From Neptuniibacter sp. (GTDB lineage: Bacteria > Pseudomonadota > Gammaproteobacteria > Pseudomonadales > Balneatricaceae): DNA of 7,613 bases. Below the pieces are notes generated by a model, which saw only the letters and a program-made list of their open reading frames with translations, ran no database searches and was not told where the DNA came from. The position numbers and the translations under genes were made by a program. The DNA is taken from contig JAIBDV010000130.1 in NCBI GenBank assembly GCA_024686055.1, positions 1 to 7,613 of the forward strand, written 5' to 3'. Positions 1 through 7,203 of the stretch are shown here, piece after piece; position 1 is the first letter of the stretch; the number at the start of each line of letters is the position of its first letter.

Positions 1-1002
1 ACTCACTTCCTGCTCGCTGCCACCGTAGGGGTAGATGCGGTAGAGGTGGTATGGCAGCTGGCCCTTATCGCGCCCGGTCACGCTATTGCTGGCGCTGATC
101 GGCATGGTCTCAGCGTGGTAGCTGGTGTAACCGGCCACCGTGGCATCGGCTGAGGACACCTGCGGGGTGGTAAACACCGCATTGACCGAGCTGCTGGTCA
201 GGCTCTGCTGATACTGATATTGAGTGATCAGATCATCCTGCTCCGCACCCAGCGCGTCGATGGCGGTGGAGGTGTAGCGCAGCTTGCGACCGTCGGTATG
301 CACCTGCGGATAACCGGCATGGTTGGCAAACACCAGGGTATGGCTGAGGCCATCGTGGCGGAAAAAGTAGTACAGATGGGCCTTGCCCATCAGCCGCTGG
401 ATAAATTCGAAGTCGGACTCACCGGCCTGCAGCCAGTCCTGACGCCGGTTCAGCGCCGGGTTACTGCTCTGGGTCAGGGCACTGAAATCCACCTGCATAA
501 TGCTGTGGCCTGCCAGTACCTGTTTGATCGCATCGCGAATATTGCAGTTACGCAGCACCCGGTAGTGGTTACTCAGGGTCAGCTTGAACAGCGCCGGTTT
601 CATGGTCGCCTGATACACACCGGGCTCGCTCATGGCGAAGCTGACGATAATGCCGTTAAACAGCGACAGCTGCGGCGCACTGCCGCTACGAATCGCCTGG
701 CTGAACCTCCGCTCGCCCTGATCACCGGCGCTGGGCAGGTTAATACCCACCGTCACCGGCTTGCCGATCAGCTGATCAAACTGCAGGGTCATGCCCTGCT
801 GTGGATCGGTGTTGGCATGCAGTTCCAGCTGGTATTCAAAGGGCTGGGAGATGCCTTCCTGACCCTGGAAGCTGACCATACGGAACAGATCCGGGCCAAT
901 TGGCGCAGCGCCATCGGCCCAGATCGCCACATGCAGGAACAGGTTAGTCCCGGCATAGCTGGCCAGTGCAGTCTGTGACATGGGTTCAAGCGGCGTGCTC
1001 AT
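1..1002 (-). CDS. vgrG: VgrG (TssI) T6SS spike protein, N-terminal part, runs off the left edge
   Basis: This is the trimeric spike that caps the Hcp tube and pierces the target cell, often carrying effectors. The frame is open for 334 codons from the ATG at 1002-1000 to position 1, with no stop, so the C-terminal part lies outside the window. The visible part corresponds to the gp27-like region of VgrG: residues about 39-58 read FRMVSFQGQEGISQPFEYQL, and further on come GESDFEFIQRLMGKAHLYYFF and HTLVFANHAG, all typical of the family. The gp5-like OB fold, the beta-helix needle and any effector extension are not visible. The start is supported by a strong Shine-Dalgarno (GGGAGGTG at 1013-1006). 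A second in-frame ATG at 981 is less likely. The gene overlaps the end of tssG by 17 bases, so it belongs to the baseplate operon and is not an orphan vgrG. The family call is secure; the effector type is unknown. Confidence 0.95.
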   Translation of the reverse strand, partial: MSTPLEPMSQTALASYAGTNLFLHVAIWADGAAPIGPDLFRMVSFQGQEGISQPFEYQLELHANTDPQQGMTLQFDQLIGKPVTVGINLPSAGDQGERRFSQAIRSGSAPQLSLFNGIIVSFAMSEPGVYQATMKPALFKLTLSNHYRVLRNCNIRDAIKQVLAGHSIMQVDFSALTQSSNPALNRRQDWLQAGESDFEFIQRLMGKAHLYYFFRHDGLSHTLVFANHAGYPQVHTDGRKLRYTSTAIDALGAEQDDLITQYQYQQSLTSSSVNAVFTTPQVSSADATVAGYTSYHAETMPISASNSVTGRDKGQLPYHLYRIYPYGGSEQEVS

Positions 1003-2017
1003 TTTCACCTCCCAGCGCTGAAATTGTGTAACTGGCTACCCGGTAAGGGGCGCTCGGCTGATCACCGTTCTGCTCACCCAGCGGGCTCAGCCAGCTGGTG
1101 TAGGACAGCCGGGCCGCCAGTCTGGGATCGCTGACCAGTGGAATACCATCGCCAGCCCGGGCCGACAGTCGCAGCCGGACATTGATATCGAAGCGGTAGT
1201 GAGTCAGCCAGCGCACCAGTCGACAGAACCAGTGGTAACGCTCACCGCCTGGCAGCAGCCCCTGCAGGCTGCGGTAGTCCGGCACTTCAATATTCAGCCC
1301 CAGCGCTTTGTGCTGGTCCCAGCAGTGGCTGCCCAGCACCGCATCACTGCCCAGCCGGCTGTTCTGAAAACCGAGCCGGTTCTGCTGGTCTTCATCCAGC
1401 GGCAGCCAGCCCCCTTCAAAGGCGGTCAGCTCCAGTGGCAGGCCCACCAGCCGGCGCAGCAACAGCTGCACTACCGAGTGGCTACGCTGGTTCTGGTGCA
1501 GCAGCCCGGCCAGCCCCAGCAGGTGACGGCCATCCAGCGGTGCGCCCTCGCCTTCAGCAATCTGGCGCAACGGATCACCGTTGATAGCGTTCAGCAGCTC
1601 GCCAGGCAACGCATGCTGGGGTTCTTTAAAGGTCAGTTCGGTACTGGAGCGGGCCTTCATGCAGTAGCGCAGTGCGTTCAGCCGGTGGTTGAAAATATCC
1701 AGGAACACCGCCATCGCCGGGTCACCGTCGCGCATCCGCTGATGGCACAGCTCCAGATACGGCGCAGGCAGCGGCCCCAGCAGGCTGGCCAGCACGTTGT
1801 CGTTCAGAAACACTTCCACCGGTTGCTGGCGGGCATCCACATGGGCCACTTCATGACGCGGGTGCTGGTAGCTGATGTGGCCACGAAAGCGCACATGCTT
1901 GCCCAGCTCGTTGAGCAGTTCGCTATCGTCGCGACCGCTCACCGGGGCTAGGCGGCGCACCAGCTGCATCAGGTTGAGGCCAGCAAAGTTCTGGCGGCTA
2001 TGGCTTACAGCAGACAT
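986..2017 (-). CDS. tssG: TssG, T6SS baseplate wedge protein
   Basis: TssG is a cytoplasmic baseplate component that forms the wedge with TssE and TssF and contacts TssK and the VgrG hub. From the start chosen here it has 343 residues, close to the family's usual size. Family signatures are visible: LLGPLPAPYLEL at about 79-90, GDPAMAVFLDIFNHRL at about 98-113, LGLAGLL near the middle, GGWLPLDEDQQNRLG, then LGSDAVLGSHCWDQ and LPGGERYHWF toward the C-terminus. Two starts are possible. The ATG at 2017 has a weak Shine-Dalgarno (GGGA, 5 bases upstream) and gives a 13-base overlap with tssF. The ATG at 2041 gives 351 residues (extra MASTDGTT) and a 37-base overlap, but its only GGCGAG lies about 11 bases upstream. 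I prefer 2017, moderately. Either way translation is probably coupled to tssF. The gene ends with TGA inside the vgrG start region. Confidence 0.93.
   Translation of the reverse strand: MSAVSHSRQNFAGLNLMQLVRRLAPVSGRDDSELLNELGKHVRFRGHISYQHPRHEVAHVDARQQPVEVFLNDNVLASLLGPLPAPYLELCHQRMRDGDPAMAVFLDIFNHRLNALRYCMKARSSTELTFKEPQHALPGELLNAINGDPLRQIAEGEGAPLDGRHLLGLAGLLHQNQRSHSVVQLLLRRLVGLPLELTAFEGGWLPLDEDQQNRLGFQNSRLGSDAVLGSHCWDQHKALGLNIEVPDYRSLQGLLPGGERYHWFCRLVRWLTHYRFDINVRLRLSARAGDGIPLVSDPRLAARLSYTSWLSPLGEQNGDQPSAPYRVASYTISALGGENEHAA
1006..1013 (-). promoter_or_regulatory. Strong ribosome binding site for vgrG inside tssG
   Basis: GGGAGGTG lies inside the last codons of tssG, with the GGAGG core 5 bases before the vgrG ATG. 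It is the strongest Shine-Dalgarno in the operon and fixes the vgrG start at 1002. Confidence 0.75.
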
Positions 2018-3780
2018 TGTTGTCCCGTCCGTGCTGGCCATTTGTGAATCAGCTCGCCATCACCATCGCAGAGTTTGAGCTGGACAAAACTGTTGAGCGG
2101 CACAAAGTGCGCCAGACATTCGCTGAGCACCTGGCCAAACAGCATCACGCTGGTGCGGTCGAACTGCACCGGGTCGATCCGCAGCTCCATCTCGGTGCCG
2201 TGGCAGTAGCCTTTCCAGGCATCTTTGCCAACACGGTGGCCAATCATCCGGCAGCGCAGCTGCAGCAGACCATTGAGCTGACGCATCGCGTCAGGCTGCT
2301 GCTCCAGCGCGTGCTGGCTGAGCAGCTGGCGCAAAGAGTCCAGCCCGCCTTCGTCGTTGCTCATCGGCAGGTAGTAGCTGTTGAGCTGCGCCACCAGCCG
2401 ACGGCTCTGGTCACCGGTCAGTGCCGGTGAGCTGTGGCGGCTGGGCCGCTTCAGCAATCGCGCCTGCTGCACGGCACCGGGCAGGTCCAGCTGCAGGGGC
2501 TGGTCCAGCGGCAGCTGATCGGGCAGCATACGGTTGGTACACCAGGCCCGGCCAATCACGCTGGCACCGGGGTTCCAGTCGGGCTGGTAGGCCTGATTCA
2601 GAAAACGCAGGTGCAGCTCGGTGCCCGGCACCGAAGGCAGCTGGCTCGGTTCACGTCGCGCCACCCAGTAACCGAAGTCGGAGTTGCGCTCGCCATAGAG
2701 CGGCTGCAACGGCTGCACTTTGCCATCAGGCTGTAAGCAGTTGAGCTCAATCAGTGAATGGACTTCCACCTGGGCATGACGGAACTGATCACCGGTGGCG
2801 GTATATTCCAGCCGACCGGCACGCAGGGGAGTCGGCTCAAGCGCCTGACGGAACAGGTTGATCACCGGCGCACAGTTAAGCTGAAAGCTGTCCCGATGGG
2901 GCACCGTGCAGGGCCGGTTGAGCAGGAAGTACAGTTCCAGCGTTTCACCGACAACAAATTCGCCCAGCCCTTTCAGGGTGCCGAACAGGAATTTGTCGGG
3001 AAACAGGAAGTACTCGCGCAACAACGGCAGGCCGGGGTTTACACTGACTGCACCGGGCAGCAGGGCTTCGTCACTGTGCAGGCCGCCAAAGCTGAGCTGA
3101 TCCGCGCTGAGCATTTGCTGCGCGCCGCTCTCGGGGTCCGCCAGCAGCACACCACTGAGGTGGCCGCACAGCAGTTCGTGCAGGCGGAAGCGATCGCTGC
3201 CATTGAGGTAAAACGTCAGTTCGTTCAGCGCCAGCGCGCTGATCGGTTGCTGGTCGGTACTTTCGATGGTCAGCCGCAGCACAGACTGAGTGTCGCGCTG
3301 CTGCCAGTTCAACGGTATATCGGCCAGCCGGGTAAGCGGGGTCATCGCCACATCGCTGACCTTGAGGGGCCAGGCATCAGTGTCGAGACGGGTAATAAAA
3401 CGGCACGGCTGATGTTCGCCGCGCAGGTTGATCTCTGCGCTCAACGGGGTGTCACGCGCAATGCGCTGGCCCCCTTTGGGCACATCAAACTGCACCACAC
3501 TGGCCGCCGGCCAGGGGGCTTCAAGGTGGGGACACAGCGCCGCCAGCAGCTGATTAGGCAGCAGCGCGTCGTCCAGGTCCATCTGATAGCGTAGTTTACC
3601 GGTCAGGTAGGCAAAGGACTGCAGCATCATTTCGACCTGCGGGTCCGTCGCCTTTTCCCGGTTGAGCGACAACTCATGGGCCACCTCCGGGAAATCGCCA
3701 GCAAATCGCACCGACTCCTCCCGCAGGTAGTCGAGCTCTTCAAGGAAGTAGCGTTTCAATGTTTCATCGGCGCGCATCAT
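2005..3780 (-). CDS. tssF: TssF, T6SS baseplate wedge protein
   Basis: TssF is the largest baseplate wedge subunit (591 residues, the usual family size) and works in the cytoplasm in complex with TssG and TssE. The N-terminus is typical: YFLEELDYLREESVRFAGDF at about 11-30, then DPQVEMMLQSFAYLTGKL at about 46-63, and CPHLEAPWPAASVVQF near residue 85-100. The C-terminus has the usual VMLFGQVLSECLAHFVPLNS followed by FVQLKL and HKWPARTG. The start ATG at 3780 is followed directly by a second ATG. A GGAG about 9 bases upstream of the first one favours it. Its ATG overlaps the tssE stop in an ATGA arrangement, a common sign of translational coupling. The reading frame is intact, with no frameshift. 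No other family fits. Confidence 0.96.
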   Translation of the reverse strand: MMRADETLKRYFLEELDYLREESVRFAGDFPEVAHELSLNREKATDPQVEMMLQSFAYLTGKLRYQMDLDDALLPNQLLAALCPHLEAPWPAASVVQFDVPKGGQRIARDTPLSAEINLRGEHQPCRFITRLDTDAWPLKVSDVAMTPLTRLADIPLNWQQRDTQSVLRLTIESTDQQPISALALNELTFYLNGSDRFRLHELLCGHLSGVLLADPESGAQQMLSADQLSFGGLHSDEALLPGAVSVNPGLPLLREYFLFPDKFLFGTLKGLGEFVVGETLELYFLLNRPCTVPHRDSFQLNCAPVINLFRQALEPTPLRAGRLEYTATGDQFRHAQVEVHSLIELNCLQPDGKVQPLQPLYGERNSDFGYWVARREPSQLPSVPGTELHLRFLNQAYQPDWNPGASVIGRAWCTNRMLPDQLPLDQPLQLDLPGAVQQARLLKRPSRHSSPALTGDQSRRLVAQLNSYYLPMSNDEGGLDSLRQLLSQHALEQQPDAMRQLNGLLQLRCRMIGHRVGKDAWKGYCHGTEMELRIDPVQFDRTSVMLFGQVLSECLAHFVPLNSFVQLKLCDGDGELIHKWPARTGQQCLL

Positions 3781-4112
3781 CCGTTCACTCTCCAGGTTAT
3801 CGCTTCGCCGCTGCTAGTCAGCTGTGCAGTAATCTGCAGCTGCTTATCAACAACGTCGATCGCTATTATTCGCAAGCGCGGTTCGAACTGTTCAATCCGG
3901 CGCGCCAGGGCTTCTCCGTAGCGGACAAGGCTGCTGGGGCCAGGCCCCAGCTCCACCACATGGGGTAAGCCAAAGTCGAGAATGCCCGGCGGGACATCCT
4001 CTTCACTCAGGGTCTGGGTTGCCGTCAGCTGAGCCACCGCCGTTTTCACGGCGGCTTTTAATTGCCAGTCAGGATCACTGGTCAGGCGTTCAAACAGCAA
4101 CTTCATCCCCAT
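3777..4112 (-). CDS. tssE: TssE, gp25-like T6SS baseplate protein (short form)
   Basis: TssE resembles phage T4 gp25 and links the baseplate to the first sheath ring, helping to start sheath polymerisation. The family match rests on an LFERL start (residues about 5-10), ILDFGLPHV in the middle, and the hallmark FEPRL near residue 76-80, which contains the EPR motif typical of gp25/TssE. At 111 residues it is shorter than many TssE proteins (about 130-170 in my recollection). The missing part seems to be at the N-terminus, while the conserved core is complete. The start ATG at 4112-4110 shares one base with the hcp stop (TAATG), so translation is probably coupled. An in-frame ATG at 4106 would shorten it by two residues. 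The gene ends in a 4-base overlap with tssF. Confidence 0.92.
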   Translation of the reverse strand: MGMKLLFERLTSDPDWQLKAAVKTAVAQLTATQTLSEEDVPPGILDFGLPHVVELGPGPSSLVRYGEALARRIEQFEPRLRIIAIDVVDKQLQITAQLTSSGEAITWRVNG

Positions 4113-4693
4113 TAATCCGTGAACTGACCAATCGGACGGTTACGCGATACTGACCAGCCAGACATTTTGTTGCCTGCCAGTGAGGTGTCGGCGTTCTGTA
4201 CGGTGTAGGTCCACAGAATTTCGGTGAAGCTGAGTTTGAACTGCTCAGTCGGCATATCATCCGGGTGCGACTGGAACTGGATCTCACTGATCAGTGCATC
4301 ACGCAGTTCGAAGGTCAGGATGTTGGCCGTTTTATCGCCGGAATTACGCAGGATGTAGATGCGGCTTGGCTGATCTTTACCTTTGCCAATCGGCTCTGCG
4401 CGCAGGCAGTGCTCGTACATTTTGACCGAGGTCTTATCAACGTACTTGGTGCAGGTAAATTCAGTGATCACCGGGCGGCCCGAGGTACGCGCCGAGTTAC
4501 TCACATCCGTTGTAATCTGCTGTTTCATGCCCTGGTGTACCGATACCAGCTCGATGCACTGGCCAAAATCCTGGCCCAGTTCTTCGGTCAGGCCATCGGC
4601 ATCAATCAGGCTGCCACCGGTTGCCCAGCCATTGGTATCACCGGAGCCGAACAGGCTTTCGGCATTACCTGGCTGTAACAGAATCAGATCCAT
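4112..4693 (-). CDS. hcp: Hcp (TssD), T6SS tube protein with an extended N-terminal loop region
   Basis: Hcp forms hexameric rings that stack into the inner tube expelled on contraction; it can also carry small effectors in its lumen. The protein starts MDLILL, as many Hcp proteins do, then shows TDVSNSARTSGRPVITEFTC, TKYVDKTSVKMYEHCL, LTFELRDALISEIQ, DDMPTEQFKLSFTEILWTYT and a C-terminal GNKMSGWSVSRN, a near-complete set of family signatures. The length is 193 residues against about 160-172 for typical Hcp. The excess lies mostly in residues about 8-42, a Gly/Ser/Asp-rich stretch before IELVSVHQG. The start has a clear AGGAG (4705-4701) 7 bases upstream. It begins 14 bases after the tssBC stop and ends in a TAATG overlap with tssE. 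Having its own good ribosome site suits the high amounts of Hcp needed. No signal peptide is seen, as expected. Confidence 0.96.
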   Translation of the reverse strand: MDLILLQPGNAESLFGSGDTNGWATGGSLIDADGLTEELGQDFGQCIELVSVHQGMKQQITTDVSNSARTSGRPVITEFTCTKYVDKTSVKMYEHCLRAEPIGKGKDQPSRIYILRNSGDKTANILTFELRDALISEIQFQSHPDDMPTEQFKLSFTEILWTYTVQNADTSLAGNKMSGWSVSRNRPIGQFTD

Positions 4694-4707
4694 GGGTTAT
4701 CTCCTGA

Positions 4708-6801
4708 TCAGGACGGCAGCTCAGCTACCAGACGAATTGAGGTGGTCAGCTCTTCGAGCTGGAAGTGCGGTTTCAGGAACATGGTGGCGTTGTATACGCC
4801 TGGACGTCCTGGCACAGCGGTAACATCGACACGGGCTTCACGCAGTGGGTAGGCCGCTTTGACTTCCTGAGTCGCTTCGTCATCCAGCAGGATGTACTGG
4901 GCGATCCACTCGTTCAGGTAGCGCTCGACGTTGCTGCGGGTCATGAAGCTGCCGATCTTGTCGCGCATGATCACTTTGACGTAATGAGCGAAGCGGGACG
5001 CCGCCAGTACGTAAGGCAACATGGCCGACAGCTGGGCATTGGCGTTAGCCGCTTCAGACAGGTATTTCTTCGGCAGGTTGGCCGTCTGGCCACCGAAGAA
5101 CGCTGCTTTGTTGGTGCCTTTACAGTGACAGGCGGCAATAAAGCCCAGGTCGTTCAGCTCTTTCTCACGACGGTCAGTGATCGCCACCTGAGTCGGACAC
5201 AGCAGACCCAGATCACCATCGGCGGTGTCGTAGGTCAGGTTTGGCAAGCCTTCCAGCAGACCGCCACCTTCAACACCACGGATCGCCGCTGTCCAGCCAA
5301 ACAGGCTGAATGAGTGGGTGATGCGCTGTGCCATAAAGTAGGCCGGGTTACCCCACAGGCAGTTGCTGTTATCCACGCTGCCCGCGCCTTCGTCATAGTC
5401 ATCGCCGATCAGCTGTTCTGGCAGTACTTCACCATCACGGGTAACCGGCACGACAACCTGCTCTTCAAAGCGCAGACCTTCAGCGGCCAGACGTTTTTCG
5501 CCGTACGGCAGACGCAGCAGTACCCGTGGCAACGTCAGTGCCACATAGCGGGCATCTTCGGTTTCACGAAACGCACGCCACTGGTTCAGCTCGGCACTTT
5601 CGAAGATCTTCGCCAGATCACGGGGTTTGGCCAGCATATCGAAGGATTTGAGGCCGAACATGCTCTGGTCAGTGGAGGAAATAAACGGCGCATGGGCCGC
5701 CGCTGCCACTTCGGAGATTTTCTCCAGCAGGGCAATATCACGCGGCCCACGGCCAAAGTAGAAATCACCAATCAACAGGCTGTAAGGTGCGCCACCGTAG
5801 GTGCCGTACTCCGCTTCGTAGATCAGCTTGAAGATGTGGCTCTGATCAAACTCAACCGCTTTTTCCAGATCATCCTGCAGCTCATCACGGCTGATGTTCA
5901 TCACCCGCAGCTTCAGCGATTTACCGGTTTCAGAACCGACCACCAGGTGGTGCAGGCCACGCCAGGAGGCTTCCAGCGCCTGGAAGTTGCTGTCGTGCAG
6001 GATCTGGTTCAGCAGGCCGGTCATATCGGTGTCGATACGGGCAACCAGGCCATCCAGGTGTTTAGTCACACTGCCCTGCAGGGCGATGCCAGATTGCAGC
6101 GGCGCAATCAGCTGAACGGTGAAGTGACCCAGGGCGTTTTTGAAGTGCCCCAGCTGGCTGTCGTTGTAGCTGCTCAGCGAGGCTGGCAGGTACGCCATGA
6201 CATCCGTCAGATCAACCGCAGCCCAGTCCGCTGGCGATACCACAATCGCCGCCGCCGGTTCTGCACCCTCTTCAGCATCATCGTCTGCCGCCGCCGGAGC
6301 GCCAACAAACAGTTCGACCAGTCGACCACGCGCAGTATTGGCGTCGCTGTTGTCTGCCAGCAGTGTTTCCACCGCCAGTTCAACTTCGTCGTCGCTTTCG
6401 ATACGCGCCTGAATATCACGCAGGCCCGCACGCTGCTCGAACAGCTCGGTCAGCGGTTTGAACTGCTTCACCACCGCCAGCGGCGAGAAGTCGTCCAGCT
6501 TGTTGAAGCTCAGCGTCGATTTCTTCGCTTTGCCACTCACCGCTTCGGTGTAACCAAAGCTGATACCTGGCGCAAATGAGGCCATGACCCCATCAAAGCT
6601 TTCGGCATCAATCTCCACCATCTTGCGCTCTTTGACCGGCGCACGCGCAACCACGGGTTTGTCACCTGACAGGTCGGCAAAAATGCCAACAATGAACGGC
6701 AGCTCTTTTTTCTCTAAAGCGCCACCGGTCTCAACGTCATAGGTAATCTTCACCCGTGGAGGACGTCGCCGCGTCAGCATCTTCTGGATACTTTCTGACA
6801 T
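4708..6801 (-). CDS. tssBC: TssB-TssC fusion: complete T6SS contractile sheath protomer in one polypeptide
   Basis: TssB and TssC (VipA/VipB) are normally two proteins that assemble 1:1 into the contractile sheath around the Hcp tube. Here one unbroken 697-codon frame encodes both. Residues about 1-150 are TssB: VKITYDVETGGALEKKELPF at 17-36, ADLSG at 42-46, KERKMVEIDAESFD at 57-70 and DDFSPLAVV at 103-111. Residues about 151-250 are a divergent join that contains an Ala/Asp/Glu-rich stretch at 167-186 that looks flexible. The TssC core follows: FQALEASWRGLHHLV at 273-287, EAEYGTYGGAPYSLLIGDF at 329-347, FRETEDARYVALTLPRVLLR at 411-430, LWGNPAYFMAQR at 482-493, ASRFAHYVKV at 601-610 and LKPHFQLEELTTSIRLV at 676-692. 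The length equals about one TssB plus one TssC. AGGA lies 4 bases before the ATG, within a purine-rich leader. The 96 bases upstream (6802-6897) hold only short inverted repeats. Confidence 0.95.
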   Translation of the reverse strand: MSESIQKMLTRRRPPRVKITYDVETGGALEKKELPFIVGIFADLSGDKPVVARAPVKERKMVEIDAESFDGVMASFAPGISFGYTEAVSGKAKKSTLSFNKLDDFSPLAVVKQFKPLTELFEQRAGLRDIQARIESDDEVELAVETLLADNSDANTARGRLVELFVGAPAAADDDAEEGAEPAAAIVVSPADWAAVDLTDVMAYLPASLSSYNDSQLGHFKNALGHFTVQLIAPLQSGIALQGSVTKHLDGLVARIDTDMTGLLNQILHDSNFQALEASWRGLHHLVVGSETGKSLKLRVMNISRDELQDDLEKAVEFDQSHIFKLIYEAEYGTYGGAPYSLLIGDFYFGRGPRDIALLEKISEVAAAAHAPFISSTDQSMFGLKSFDMLAKPRDLAKIFESAELNQWRAFRETEDARYVALTLPRVLLRLPYGEKRLAAEGLRFEEQVVVPVTRDGEVLPEQLIGDDYDEGAGSVDNSNCLWGNPAYFMAQRITHSFSLFGWTAAIRGVEGGGLLEGLPNLTYDTADGDLGLLCPTQVAITDRREKELNDLGFIAACHCKGTNKAAFFGGQTANLPKKYLSEAANANAQLSAMLPYVLAASRFAHYVKVIMRDKIGSFMTRSNVERYLNEWIAQYILLDDEATQEVKAAYPLREARVDVTAVPGRPGVYNATMFLKPHFQLEELTTSIRLVAELPS

Positions 6802-6897
6802 CGGTTCCTTTTCCTTTATTTCATATCAGTTATTTACAGTTGCAGCGGCGGTAAACCGGCTGGGCCAGGCTGGCCGCAGTCGTTCACCTGCGCCACC

Positions 6898-7146
6898 TCA
6901 GTTAACACTGTGGGGTTTGCGATACAGCACCGAGCCAGCGCCGGTGTTGATCCGCTCGACCTGGCCATCTTCCTCCAGGGTGTCGAGCGCGTTTTGCACC
7001 AGCTCCAGTGCGTCGTTATAGCGCTGCCGTGCCAGCCACCAGCGGGCCACACCTTCAGCGGTTTCAGACGCATCTGGGCAATGCGCCAGATAACGCTGGA
7101 TGGCCGAAGCCACCGATTTAATATGATCCGGGTCCGCGACTCTCAC
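6898..7146 (-). CDS. Small T6SS-associated protein of unknown function, possibly winged-helix-like
   Basis: This is the first gene of the operon. With the GTG start at 7146 it encodes 82 residues. I do not recognise a named family. It looks mainly helical: a helix around IKSVASAIQRYLAHC, a second through TAEGVARWWLARQ, a third through YNDALELVQNALDTLEEDG, then a short basic end with a possible beta-hairpin (QVERINTGAGSVLYRKPH). That arrangement, with a conserved-looking RWWL and a terminal GSVLYRK strand, resembles a small winged-helix or adaptor fold, but this is inference. There is no signal peptide, membrane segment or Cys metal site. GTG is chosen because AGAGGA lies 7 bases upstream, while the longer version from TTG at 7206 (102 residues) has no ribosome site and would contain the sigma-54-like promoter. 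Its position ahead of tssBC suggests a regulatory or assembly role. Confidence 0.72.
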   Translation of the reverse strand: MRVADPDHIKSVASAIQRYLAHCPDASETAEGVARWWLARQRYNDALELVQNALDTLEEDGQVERINTGAGSVLYRKPHSVN

Positions 7147-7153
7147 AGACAGT

Positions 7154-7159
7154 TCCTCT
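7154..7159 (-). promoter_or_regulatory. Ribosome binding site deciding the GTG start of the small first gene
   Basis: AGAGGA stands 7 bases before the GTG at 7146-7144. The upstream TTG codons at 7206 and 7203 have only an AT-rich leader without any Shine-Dalgarno. This favours the 82-residue product over the 102-residue one. Confidence 0.6.
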
Positions 7160-7185
7160 TTCGCTATCGATTTGTCAGCAGGTAT

Positions 7186-7203
7186 ATTCAAGATGTGTGC
7201 CAA
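7186..7203 (-). promoter_or_regulatory. Candidate sigma-54 (-24/-12) promoter for the T6SS operon
   Basis: The minus strand reads TTGGCACACATCTTGAAT. The known sigma-54 consensus is TGGCAC-N5-TTGCA. Here TGGCAC is perfect, the N5 spacing is exact and TTG is present, but the essential GC of the -12 element is GA. Transcription would begin near 7176, about 30 bases before the GTG start of the first gene, a sensible leader length. Sigma-54 control of T6SS genes is known in several gammaproteobacteria. The -12 mismatch makes this a candidate only, and no enhancer-binding regulator is visible in the window. Confidence 0.4.

Noticed and set aside
220..978. 252-codon open frame on the plus strand opposite vgrG
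   Set aside because: The minus strand here encodes a clear VgrG N-terminus; the plus-strand product has no recognisable domain.
2758..3594. 278-codon open frame on the plus strand opposite tssF
   Set aside because: It mirrors the TssF frame and has Gln/Arg-rich composition without motifs.
5314..6579. 421-codon open frame on the plus strand opposite tssBC
   Set aside because: It is antisense to a well-recognised sheath gene, is rich in Gln, Arg and His as mirror frames of G+C-rich genes are, and shows no family signature.
6840..6880. Short inverted repeats (GGCCA/TGGCC and GCGGC/GCCGC) between the small gene and tssBC as a possible terminator
   Set aside because: The stems are short and no T-run follows on the minus strand; the genes look co-transcribed.
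6834..6896. 20-codon minus-strand frame (GTG at 6896, product ending GPAGLPPLQL) between the small gene and tssBC
   Set aside because: There is no ribosome site, it is very short, and it is the tail of an out-of-frame shadow of the preceding gene.
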